Shown piece by piece: positions 6,694 to 13,269 of a DNA stretch of 17,646 bases. The stretch covers positions 1 to 17,646 of the forward strand of contig JAEOTG010000183.1 of assembly GCA_016839985.1 (NCBI GenBank). Reading direction: 5' to 3'. A model generated the notes under the pieces. The model made no database searches and was not told where the DNA came from. It was given only the letters and a program-made list of their open reading frames with translations. Position 1 is the stretch's first letter, and each line of letters opens with the position of its first letter. Source of the stretch: Candidatus Heimdallarchaeota archaeon. GTDB taxonomy: Archaea; Asgardarchaeota; Heimdallarchaeia; Heimdallarchaeales; Heimdallarchaeaceae. A program made the translations under genes and the position numbers.

Positions 6694-7077
6694 TTATTTT
6701 TGCATATTTTCTTCATGACAAGAACTTATAGTCCAATCTATTAATGGTTTAAGAGCTTGTGATAATTTTTCTCCTTTTTCAGAGAGAGAGTATTCAACCT
6801 TAGGAGGAATCTTTGGAAATATTTCACGTTCTAGAATCCCTTCTTCAGATAATTCAGTTAAACGAGCAGAAAGAGTAGCATCACTAATTTTATCCTTCTT
6901 CCATCCTCTATGAAGTAGCTCTCTTAAATCATTATAACGAACTTTCTTACCATCACTAAGGACATTAATCAGTTGAATACTCCATTTTTTACCAACTAGA
7001 TTCAATACTCGTTGTGCAGGTATAAAACAGGGATAACCTTTTTGTTCATGAACACAATTCTCTTTGGTTTTATTCAT
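6694..7077 (-). CDS. HxlR-family winged-helix transcriptional regulator
   Basis: A 127-residue single-domain protein. After a short Cys-containing N-terminus (C8, C17 in YPCFIPAQ) it has LVGKKWSIQLINVL, YNDLRELL, ISDATLSARLTELSEEGIL and the wing VEYSLSEKGEKL, which together define HxlR/MarR-like DNA-binding dimers. Some HxlR proteins sense electrophiles or disulfide stress through an N-terminal Cys, so C17 is a possible sensor (inference). It is divergent from a small Cys-containing gene at 7187 across a palindromic TATA region with repeated candidate operators, which suggests it controls itself and that neighbour. Downstream, 56 bases with a T-rich stretch separate it from the corrinoid gene. 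Confidence 0.88.
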   Translation of the reverse strand: MNKTKENCVHEQKGYPCFIPAQRVLNLVGKKWSIQLINVLSDGKKVRYNDLRELLHRGWKKDKISDATLSARLTELSEEGILEREIFPKIPPKVEYSLSEKGEKLSQALKPLIDWTISSCHEENMQK

Positions 7078-7090
7078 ATTACTTCACACT

Positions 7091-7105
7091 ACTTGAGTTA
7101 CTTAA
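7091..7105. promoter_or_regulatory. Imperfect palindrome at the HxlR gene start site
   Basis: CTTGAGTTACTTAAG covers the position about 25 bases from the shared TATA where HxlR transcription should begin. It is a candidate autoregulatory site, weaker than the repeats on the other side. Confidence 0.25.
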
Positions 7106-7122
7106 GAAGCTATTAGCGAGGC

Positions 7123-7134
7123 TTTATATATAAA
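7123..7134. promoter_or_regulatory. Palindromic TATA box shared by divergent genes
   Basis: TTTATATATAAA is a perfect 12-base palindrome between the HxlR gene (start 7077) and the small gene (start 7187). It is suitably placed to serve both directions. Confidence 0.5.
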
Positions 7135-7176
7135 CACTTTCATATCTAAAGTAATAACACTTTAAAAACTAAAGCA
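7135..7176. promoter_or_regulatory. Two palindromic operator-like repeats 23 bases apart
   Basis: CACTTTcatatctAAAGT (7135-7152) is followed by CACTTTaaaaactAAAGC (7158-7175). Each has ACTTT/AAAG(T) half-sites 7 bases apart, and the period of 23 bases is about two helical turns. They sit just after the TATA box and cover the expected start site of the small gene, the classic place for a repressor such as the adjacent HxlR protein. Confidence 0.5.
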
Positions 7177-7186
7177 AGGTGCAAAA

Positions 7187-7342
7187 ATGAAGGAAGATTG
7201 TAAAGGAAAACATCGAAAATGCGGTGAATTTACTGGAGACGAAGATAAAGAAACAAAGCTCAAACATCTAAAAGATTGTAAAGAAGACTTGTTAAACAGG
7301 ATAAAAGATATCGATGAAGCAATAAAGAAGTTAGAGAACTAA
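7187..7342 (+). CDS. Small Cys-containing coiled-coil protein (51 residues)
   Basis: ATG 7187 to TAA 7340-7342 encodes 51 residues. AAGGTG (7176-7181) is a well-spaced SD, and the palindromic TATA at 7123-7134 is its promoter. The N-terminus carries C5 and C12 in a Lys/His-rich stretch (DCKGKHRKCGEF). Residues 21-51 (KETKLKHLKDCKEDLLNRIKDIDEAIKKLEN) form a charged helix with heptad spacing and a third Cys at 31, so it may dimerise. I do not recognise a named family. Its position opposite HxlR, with operator-like repeats on its start site, suggests a regulated small protein, perhaps involved with thiol, metal or electrophile stress (inference). It ends 9 bases before the convergent SnoaL-like stop. 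Confidence 0.65.
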   Translation: MKEDCKGKHRKCGEFTGDEDKETKLKHLKDCKEDLLNRIKDIDEAIKKLEN

Positions 7343-7351
7343 ATCTTCTTC

Positions 7352-7804
7352 TTATTCTTTTTTTGGAAAGTGTTTACTTAACTCCCAGAATGGAGGTATA
7401 AGTTCAAGATCAACTAGGATATCGAACAAACAGAATGCTCCCCATTGATTGATTACCTTACCGTCTTCATCTACTTCAAGAATTGACATCCCCTCTATCT
7501 CCGTTTCTTTGTTAGTAGGTTCAAATCCCCAAGCATTTCCTCCATGTTTAGCAGTCGCTTTGTATCTAACCCAAACCTTTGTTTCATCTGCAATTATATC
7601 ACGAATGGTATATTTCAGATCATGGAAAGCTGATCGAAAATATTTGATTTCATGAATTACTTGTTCTGGTCCTTTCTTAGGAATCTGTACCCAATCTGGA
7701 TCATAATCAGGATGAATAATTTTATCTGCAACATCAAAATCCGGCTTACTCCACATTTCTTCAAACCATAATCTGGCAATTTCTTTATTTCTCTCAATAC
7801 CCAT
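7352..7804 (-). CDS. SnoaL-like (NTF2-fold) ester cyclase family protein
   Basis: A 150-residue protein of the normal size for SnoaL-like domains. It begins RNKEIARLWFEEMWSKPDFDVADKIIHPDYD, then FRSAFHDLKYTIRDIIADETKVWVRYKATAKHGG and KVINQWGAFCLFDILVDL, the usual order of an N-terminal helix pair followed by the curved sheet. Members act as polyketide cyclases, hydrolases or unknown small-molecule binders, and the substrate cannot be told from sequence. It lies 46 bases downstream of the phosphotransferase on the same strand. Between them are a perfect palindrome and an AT-rich inverted repeat, so it may also have its own promoter. Confidence 0.8.
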   Translation of the reverse strand: MGIERNKEIARLWFEEMWSKPDFDVADKIIHPDYDPDWVQIPKKGPEQVIHEIKYFRSAFHDLKYTIRDIIADETKVWVRYKATAKHGGNAWGFEPTNKETEIEGMSILEVDEDGKVINQWGAFCLFDILVDLELIPPFWELSKHFPKKE

Positions 7805-7806
7805 AA

Positions 7807-7820
7807 AAACAAATTTGTTT
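7807..7820. promoter_or_regulatory. Perfect 14-base palindrome before the SnoaL-like gene
   Basis: AAACAAATTTGTTT is its own reverse complement and lies two bases upstream of the ATG at 7804. Next to it GAACT (7821-7825) and AGTTC (7841-7845) flank an AT core containing AATAATTATT, which could be the TATA. Together they look like an operator-promoter unit, though AT richness makes palindromes less surprising. Confidence 0.35.
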
Positions 7821-7850
7821 GAACTTTAATAATTATTTCTAGTTCAGATA

Positions 7851-8816
7851 TCAATGCTCTAACAGTTCAAGAATCCTCTTTTTAGCAGCAGAATATTTCT
7901 CTTTTTGGTTTGAATTACCAAAGAAACCTGCAGCTGTCATACCTATGAATATCTTGTAACACAAAATCCTTTCCTCGTAATTCTCAAAATCTAGCTTCTT
8001 ATCATCTTCAAACATTTTCTTGTTGAGCTTAGTATAATAATTTTCTTCTCTAATTTGCCAGAAATCTAACCAAGCTATATCGTAAGCAAAGTCGCCAAAT
8101 AATGAATGCTCCCAATCAAAAATAGCAGTAATATCTCCATTAACATCTACTAGAACATTATCATATCCATAGTCACCATGAACCAAGTATCGATTTTTCG
8201 AACAAAATTGAACTAGCTCTTGTATTCTTTTCGAACTTTTAATGTAAAGATCTTTCTCAAAAATTCCAGTGGAAAATCTCTTGTTTGTGTAGATTCTTAA
8301 TCCTTTAACAACATCCAAAATATGTTCGCTCATAGAATTGAACTTTACTTCTTGAAGGTTAGACCAATTTCCATACCCACTTGTTTTCGAAATATCAATA
8401 GAATGGATTTTGTGCAACATTTCAATTAACTTAACATCGGCTTCTTCACTTTTCTCTGGAGGAAAGAGAAGAACATTTACACCAGGAGATTTTTCCACAA
8501 TGCAGTAGATTACTCTATTCCTTTTTTCACCACTGAAAGTACCTAAGTTAACAATATCTGGAATTGGGATTGTTTTATCTCTTGAACTAACATATTGAGA
8601 AGCAAGCAATTCTTTTTCAAAAGGATCTCTTATTTTTGCATTTGCCCGAGTCTTTCTAATTTTGATTACATAGCTCCCTTTATCGTCATCAAAGGAAAAA
8701 GCTTGAGATAGCTCTCCCCCTTTCAGGAATTCTAAGTTCTTTGTTTCAGAACTAAAATTCTTTGTAAGAAATATTTTAACATCTTCTATCTCAATTGATG
8801 TTTTTGCCTTTGACAT
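7851..8816 (-). CDS. Aminoglycoside/choline-kinase-like phosphotransferase (APH family)
   Basis: A 321-residue cytoplasmic kinase-fold protein. YVIKIRK places the ATP-binding Lys near 52. VHGDYGYDNVLVD gives the catalytic Asp 215 and metal-binding Asn 220, and AIFDWEHSLFGDFAYDIAW gives the second metal Asp at 234 and the conserved GD at 241-242. These define the APH/choline-kinase family, which phosphorylates hydroxyls of small molecules (aminoglycosides, choline, homoserine, sugars and others). Nothing points to an antibiotic substrate in an archaeon. The stop is TGA. It is the first gene of a possible two-gene unit with the SnoaL-like protein and is divergent from the kelch gene across 95 bases. 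Confidence 0.85.
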   Translation of the reverse strand: MSKAKTSIEIEDVKIFLTKNFSSETKNLEFLKGGELSQAFSFDDDKGSYVIKIRKTRANAKIRDPFEKELLASQYVSSRDKTIPIPDIVNLGTFSGEKRNRVIYCIVEKSPGVNVLLFPPEKSEEADVKLIEMLHKIHSIDISKTSGYGNWSNLQEVKFNSMSEHILDVVKGLRIYTNKRFSTGIFEKDLYIKSSKRIQELVQFCSKNRYLVHGDYGYDNVLVDVNGDITAIFDWEHSLFGDFAYDIAWLDFWQIREENYYTKLNKKMFEDDKKLDFENYEERILCYKIFIGMTAAGFFGNSNQKEKYSAAKKRILELLEH

Positions 8817-8834
8817 TAGAGATTCAATTCAATT

Positions 8835-8864
8835 AGAAGATTTAATTCTTTTGTTTAATCTTCT
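8835..8864. promoter_or_regulatory. Inverted repeat at the phosphotransferase start site
   Basis: AGAAGATT (8835-8842) and AATCTTCT (8857-8864) are perfect complements 14 bases apart. They straddle the position about 25 bases from the TATA-like element at 8870-8880 where the minus-strand transcript should begin. It could be an operator or a leader hairpin. Confidence 0.35.
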
Positions 8865-8869
8865 ACGGA

Positions 8870-8880
8870 ATAAATATAAG
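8870..8880. promoter_or_regulatory. AT-rich TATA region between phosphotransferase and kelch genes
   Basis: ATAAATATAAG reads as a TATA box on both strands. It is 32 bases before the kelch ATG and 54 bases before the phosphotransferase ATG, so one region may serve both divergent genes. Confidence 0.4.
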
Positions 8881-8911
8881 TCTAATAACAATTATATTAA
8901 TTTGTGATATT

Positions 8912-10396
8912 ATGAAATCTAAAAACAGAAAACTCACTTATTTTAGCATTTTTCTTTTAATCTTGTGCATTTTTTATTCAATCCCTGAAACCTATGTTTC
9001 TGGAGATATTCTTCTTGATTCTTGGACTTGGGTTGCTGGAAGTAATTTAGATGATCAATTCCCAACTTATGGATCAAAAGGAGAAGAAGCCCCAGGTAAT
9101 GTTCCAGGAGGTAGACAAAGTTGTGCTACTTGGATAGATGATGAAGAAAACTACTGGCTGTTTGGTGGTTATGGTTATGATAGTATAGGTTCTCTTGGAC
9201 TTCTAAATGACTTGTGGAGATTTAATACTACAAGTCAACAATGGGCATGGATATCAGGTTCAAATTTAATTAATCAACCTAGCATTTTTGGTGCTAAAGG
9301 TGTTTTCCATACAAACAACCAACCAGTGTGTAGATATGAATGTACTTCATTCAAAGATAATGATGGTCATTTCTGGATCTTTGGAGGATCTACAACTGGA
9401 GGTGCATACAGGGGAGATTTGTGGTGCTTCAATACAACATTGAAAGCCTGGGCATGGATTGCAGGAAGCAACACAGATGATGACCCTGGAAGTTATGGAA
9501 TATACAGAACATTTGATGTAGGCAACCTACCTCCAGCTAGAACAATATGCTGTTCATGGGTTGATAGTGATAACTTATTCTATATCTTTGGTGGAATGGC
9601 ACCAGGTTCAGCATATTATAATGATTTATGGTGCTATAACCCAACACTCTGGAATTGGGCATGGATATCTGGTAATAATGCTACAAATGAGAATGGTGTT
9701 TATGGAATTAAGGGTATAGAAGATACCTCAAATCATCCTGGTGCACGAACTACTTTCACATCTTGGAAATCTTATGATGACCATCTTTGGTTGTTTGGAG
9801 GATGGGGCAGAAGCTGGAGTGGAGCAACTGGAAGATTGAACGATTTATGGAGATACAATAAAACAACAGATAAGTGGGCATGGATGTCAGGAAGCAATGA
9901 AACAAATGATCCAGGATACTGGGGTACTAAAGGTGTTCCTCATGAACTCAATATGCCAAAAGCTAGATATCTAGCTGCATCTTGTGTTGACAGCAATGGT
10001 AACTTTCTACTCTATTCAGGTAATTCTCCAGATACTTCTATGCTCAATGATCTTTGGAAATATGATTTAGGTTTAGCTCAATGGGTTTGGATATCCGGGA
10101 ACAGTTCAACAAGTGTTATAGGATTGTATGGCACCAAAGGTGTAGCTAATACAAGTACTTATCCTGGTTCTAGACAAAGAGCTTCAATAAATTGTGATAA
10201 TGATGGATATATTTGGGTGTTTGGTGGGTATGGTGTAGGTAGCACAGGAGATTTAGGAATGATGAATGATTTGTGGATGTATACCCCCGCAGATTTAGTA
10301 ATTATTAATGAATACAGCTATTTCGCTTTAATTCAATTGGTTCTATTTACCAGTGTTCTAATAGCACTAACTCAAATAAAAAGAAAAAGGAAATAA
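8912..10396 (+). CDS. Secreted, membrane-anchored six-repeat kelch beta-propeller
   Basis: A 494-residue protein. Residues 8-26 are a hydrophobic signal segment after a basic MKSKNRK start. Residues about 467-488 form a C-terminal membrane helix followed by KRKRK, so the propeller should face outside and be anchored. Six repeats of about 69-73 residues start with WxW[VIM][AS]G[SN] at 38, 111, 180, 249, 322 and 391. Each contains an FGG-type strand (84, 157, 226, 295, degenerate YSG near 367, and 437) and an [NG]DLW turn (near 99, 168, 237, 310, 379, 452), enough for one six-bladed kelch propeller. Several NxT/S sequons (NTT, NAT, NKT, NET, NSS, NTS) could be N-glycosylated. No galactose-oxidase copper domain is present, so binding or surface recognition is more likely than catalysis. 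Confidence 0.85.
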   Translation: MKSKNRKLTYFSIFLLILCIFYSIPETYVSGDILLDSWTWVAGSNLDDQFPTYGSKGEEAPGNVPGGRQSCATWIDDEENYWLFGGYGYDSIGSLGLLNDLWRFNTTSQQWAWISGSNLINQPSIFGAKGVFHTNNQPVCRYECTSFKDNDGHFWIFGGSTTGGAYRGDLWCFNTTLKAWAWIAGSNTDDDPGSYGIYRTFDVGNLPPARTICCSWVDSDNLFYIFGGMAPGSAYYNDLWCYNPTLWNWAWISGNNATNENGVYGIKGIEDTSNHPGARTTFTSWKSYDDHLWLFGGWGRSWSGATGRLNDLWRYNKTTDKWAWMSGSNETNDPGYWGTKGVPHELNMPKARYLAASCVDSNGNFLLYSGNSPDTSMLNDLWKYDLGLAQWVWISGNSSTSVIGLYGTKGVANTSTYPGSRQRASINCDNDGYIWVFGGYGVGSTGDLGMMNDLWMYTPADLVIINEYSYFALIQLVLFTSVLIALTQIKRKRK

Positions 10397-10411
10397 TTCC
10401 TTTTCTATTTT
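10397..10411. terminator. Short T-rich gap between convergent genes
   Basis: TTCCTTTTCTATTTT follows the kelch stop and directly precedes the end of the convergent hydrolase gene. A T-rich stretch is enough for archaeal termination of the kelch transcript. There is no hairpin. Confidence 0.35.
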
Positions 10412-11293
10412 TTAAATATCAAAGATTAGTATATCTCCAACCATAAAAGGTTTCACAATTTCTTTTCCAAATCTTTTAGTGAAGAAATCTATTGCTTTTT
10501 TACCTGTACAATGACTAAAATATAATTCGGGTTTGTTATATTCTTCTTCTAGTTTTTTAGCTACATGTTCCAACTCTGACTCCTCTGTAAGTGCTACAAG
10601 ATGTGTCCCACCGACTATCAATTTTATCTCACTATCAGGATGAAATTCCTTAGCTCTAGCGCAAACATTCAAGATACCTGCATGGCCACATCCGAATATA
10701 ATGACAATTCCTTCCTTAGTTTTCAAAACCAGAGAGAGGTCATCTAATTGTATGTCCTTAACATATTTCCTTCCTTCTTTGAGTTTAAGTTTATCAGTGT
10801 GAGAATCCTTTTCCTTTCTATCAGAGATTTCACCTGTTGTTTTCAAGTAAGGTGTGATTTCATAAGGATCTGTTTTAGGCTCAAGAATATACTTTTCTTG
10901 TAAAAATTTAGGTAATTTGGGGAAACCAAAATTATACCTTCGATATTTAATAAATGCTAAAAATCCTATAAATAAATTAGATACTTTTCTTTTACGAAAG
11001 GCATGAGGATGAGCTACTATCCTGAGTTTTTCTGTAATAGTTCTCTGATCTAATAATGCTTCTAATCCGTGAGTATGATCCCAGTGACCATGACTAAGGA
11101 TAAGAAATTCAATATCGTCTGGTTTTATGTTAAGGAGATTCATATGGTGGATTAGTACGAAACCTTGATCACCTACATCAAACAAAATCTTCCTTCCATC
11201 TAGTTCTAATAAATAAGATAAACCATCTGTTGGGATAAAGTCACTATTTATTTTAACAGTGTTATCTACTATGTTGGTAAGTTTGACTTGCAT
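10412..11293 (-). CDS. Metallo-beta-lactamase-fold hydrolase (COG1237 type)
   Basis: About 293 residues from ATG 11293; an in-frame TTG at 11302 could add three. LSHGHWDHTHG supplies the HxHxDH zinc-binding motif (H68, H70, D72, H73). FGCGHAGILN (H204) and VGGTHL (H231) supply the other ligands. The order and the GCGHAG motif match the COG1237 branch, often labelled 7,8-dihydropterin-6-methyl-4-(beta-D-ribofuranosyl)aminobenzene 5'-phosphate synthase. That label is frequently applied broadly, so the substrate is uncertain. It is tempting to connect it with pterin cofactors for the methyl-transfer genes 4 kb away, but they are not adjacent. The promoter is probably TTTAAAAA near 11351-11358 on the minus strand. 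Single-gene unit. Confidence 0.82.
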   Translation of the reverse strand: MQVKLTNIVDNTVKINSDFIPTDGLSYLLELDGRKILFDVGDQGFVLIHHMNLLNIKPDDIEFLILSHGHWDHTHGLEALLDQRTITEKLRIVAHPHAFRKRKVSNLFIGFLAFIKYRRYNFGFPKLPKFLQEKYILEPKTDPYEITPYLKTTGEISDRKEKDSHTDKLKLKEGRKYVKDIQLDDLSLVLKTKEGIVIIFGCGHAGILNVCARAKEFHPDSEIKLIVGGTHLVALTEESELEHVAKKLEEEYNKPELYFSHCTGKKAIDFFTKRFGKEIVKPFMVGDILIFDI

Positions 11294-11427
11294 ATTTTTC
11301 AACTAGAACTGAAAATTTTACTATTTAACTCTTAGTCTTGAGATATAGGTTTTTAAATTGGTTGTGGTCTTCCTTTACAAATAGTGCCTAAAAGTAAAAG
11401 AAACAAAAACTCTCAAAATGTTATAAA

Positions 11428-11583
11428 ATGACATCTAAGAAGAGAATAAAATTGGCACTGAAGATTGCATTGTTCATGAGATATCTTAAATTACTAAATA
11501 GTATTTACTACTTGGTAAAACTAGTAAAAGATATAGCTTTATTCTTGAATTATTTAGCTTTAAGGCATTCTATAGAAGCTTAG
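11428..11583 (+). CDS. Possible small basic hydrophobic protein (51 residues)
   Basis: ATG 11428 to TAG 11581-11583 encodes a Lys/Leu/Ile/Tyr-rich peptide (MTSKKRIKLALKIALFMRYL and onward) that could form amphipathic or membrane-touching helices. There is no clear SD; TTATAAA lies directly before the ATG, too close to be its TATA box. A chance frame of this length is not rare in AT-rich DNA. It resembles no family I know. Confidence 0.25.
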   Translation: MTSKKRIKLALKIALFMRYLKLLNSIYYLVKLVKDIALFLNYLALRHSIEA

Positions 11584-11588
11584 AAATT

Positions 11589-11604
11589 ATTTATGAATAT
11601 TAAA
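11589..11604 (+). promoter_or_regulatory. Candidate TATA element of the MFS gene
   Basis: TTTATGAA and TATTAAAT lie back to back, centred about 25-33 bases before ATG 11626, which has no SD. A leaderless or near-leaderless transcript is likely. Confidence 0.4.
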
Positions 11605-11625
11605 TCCTCTCATTCTTAGATAAGT

Positions 11626-13086
11626 ATGGATTCAAAAGATGAAATGACATCAGATCAAGATGACAAACCATCTATTGGTCAAGTATTGACAAATGCGACT
11701 TTTATGGTTCTATTTGCAGCTCAATTCATAGAAAACATTGGTAGATCTATTTCTGGATTAGCAATTGAGTTTCTTATTTTCGGACTTACTGGAAGTCCTT
11801 TGTTAATGGGTGTTCTTTCAATTATCTGGTTATTACCTTTTGTTATAATAGCTCCTTTAGCTGGTGTTCTAGCAGATCGTTTTGACCAGCGTAAGCTAAT
11901 GCTTATCTCTAATATAGTTAGTGCGATTGCTTCAGTAGGATTTGTGATTGTCTATGCCTTAAAAGATCAACTTACACTAATGCAACTTTCATTATGTCAA
12001 CCAGCGGCAATCGGTTCAACAGCTTTCATAGCAACCATTCCTAAATATATACATGTTCTTTGGCCTTTATTCGTACTATGTTTTATTAACTCTTCATCCG
12101 CAGCTTTCTTTTTCCCGTCAAGGAATGCTTATACACGTTTGATAGTTAGAAAGAAGAATCTCTTGATTGCTAATTCTGTAGGATCTTCTGTTTTTCAAGT
12201 AGCAACAATTACTGGTTTTATGTTAGCTGGATTTTTAGCTGCTCGAAGCTATTTGTTGAGTTTCATTTTTGATGCAGTAACGTTTGCTGTTTCAGGTGTT
12301 CTTATTGCTGTTATCTTCATCATAGGGAAGAAACCTCCCGAAGTTGTACGAGAGAAAAGTCAAGATTTACGGCAGGAGCTGAAGAGCTTCGGAGAAGATA
12401 TAGTAAAAGGATATCGAACAATACAAAAGCATCCAAAAATCTCTTATATGCTTGTTTTATTCTCATTCCTCACATTCGCCTTAGGAGCAGTGAGTGTTCT
12501 CTTCATAGTAATTCTTCAAGGTGAGATGGGGGTAGGAGAAGAATGGTATGGTGTTTTACAAGCATTGATGGGGATTTCAGGAATTATTACCGCTCTAGTA
12601 TTTATGAAAATAGGAAAAATAAAGCGAAAAATCCTGTTATTGAACATCACTTTTGTAATATTAACTGCAACCATGTATCTCTTTTCAACAGTGAGAAATC
12701 TCACTGCAATGGCAATAATCATGCTTAGCTATGGAATCATGATGGTCTGTATAAATGTACCTGCTTCAACCCTTATTCAAGAATCAGTTCCATATAAGCT
12801 TCAAGGAAGAGTGTTTGGTTCACAACAATTATTACAAGGTGTAGCTCAATTGCTAGGAATGGGGATAGTTTCAATAATAGCGGAATATGTGCTTCCAATG
12901 TGGGTACTATTAGCATGTTCAGCTATGATGACTGTGACTATTATTACAGGATTCTTTTATTCTAAGAAAAAGGGATTAATGGGATCTGATTATTTAGAAG
13001 AAAAATCAATCGATTTGTTGAAAGCTAAAATTGAAACTTTACCAGCAAGTGGAGGATCTCCAAGTTTATCAACAGAAAAAGAATAA
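11626..13086 (+). CDS. MFS transporter, MFS_3/drug-exporter type
   Basis: A 486-residue polytopic membrane protein with about 12 hydrophobic segments. The acidic N-terminus (MDSKDEMTSDQDDK) should be cytoplasmic. GVLADRFDQRK (80-90) between segments 2 and 3 is the MFS signature motif A. A charged loop near 235-270 (KKPPEVVREKSQDLRQELKSFGEDIVKGYRTI) divides the two halves, and VPYKLQGRVFG in the second half corresponds to the conserved loop of the macrolide/enterobactin exporter branch (PF05977/MFS_3). The substrate is unknown; export of a small molecule is the usual role. After TAA there is a hairpin-plus-T-run terminator candidate at 13091-13131. Confidence 0.85.
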   Translation: MDSKDEMTSDQDDKPSIGQVLTNATFMVLFAAQFIENIGRSISGLAIEFLIFGLTGSPLLMGVLSIIWLLPFVIIAPLAGVLADRFDQRKLMLISNIVSAIASVGFVIVYALKDQLTLMQLSLCQPAAIGSTAFIATIPKYIHVLWPLFVLCFINSSSAAFFFPSRNAYTRLIVRKKNLLIANSVGSSVFQVATITGFMLAGFLAARSYLLSFIFDAVTFAVSGVLIAVIFIIGKKPPEVVREKSQDLRQELKSFGEDIVKGYRTIQKHPKISYMLVLFSFLTFALGAVSVLFIVILQGEMGVGEEWYGVLQALMGISGIITALVFMKIGKIKRKILLLNITFVILTATMYLFSTVRNLTAMAIIMLSYGIMMVCINVPASTLIQESVPYKLQGRVFGSQQLLQGVAQLLGMGIVSIIAEYVLPMWVLLACSAMMTVTIITGFFYSKKKGLMGSDYLEEKSIDLLKAKIETLPASGGSPSLSTEKE

Positions 13087-13090
13087 GTGA

Positions 13091-13131
13091 TCTATTCATG
13101 TTATATGAATGGATAATTGGATGCTATTTTT
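13091..13131 (+). terminator. Hairpin and T-run after the MFS gene
   Basis: TCTATTCAT (13091-13099) pairs with ATGAATGGA (13105-13113) through nine pairs including one G-U, with a five-base loop. TTTTT follows at 13127-13131. The spacing is looser than in a bacterial intrinsic terminator, but archaea need mainly the T-run. Confidence 0.4.
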
Positions 13132-13170
13132 ATTGATAGAGAGACTTTACTCAAAATCTTCAAAATATAC

Positions 13171-13178
13171 TTTATATA
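13171..13178 (+). promoter_or_regulatory. TATA box of the aldo/keto reductase gene
   Basis: TTTATATA predicts a start near 13200. That allows either ATG 13270 with a leader of about 70 bases or TTG 13225 with one of about 25. Confidence 0.45.
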
Positions 13179-13269
13179 CTGTGGAATAAAGCTGGTAGTT
13201 TTCCATACAAATCACAAGTAAAAGTTGACACAAGCAAAATTTGATAAATTATCAAATAAGCGAAATCCA

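Larger units (their letters stand above)
11303..11625. other. Intergenic region with divergent promoters and a small ORF
   Basis: It contains a minus-strand TATA-like element near 11351-11358, a 51-codon plus-strand ORF (11428-11583) and a plus-strand AT element near 11589-11604. The last would give an almost leaderless start for the MFS gene at 11626. Confidence 0.45.

Noticed and set aside
7657..7854. 65-codon frame overlapping the SnoaL-like gene on the same strand
   Set aside because: It is an alternate frame of the SnoaL-like coding sequence with no family similarity.
7851..8816. Antibiotic-resistance role for the APH-like kinase
   Set aside because: Family motifs only show a small-molecule kinase; no resistance context is present.
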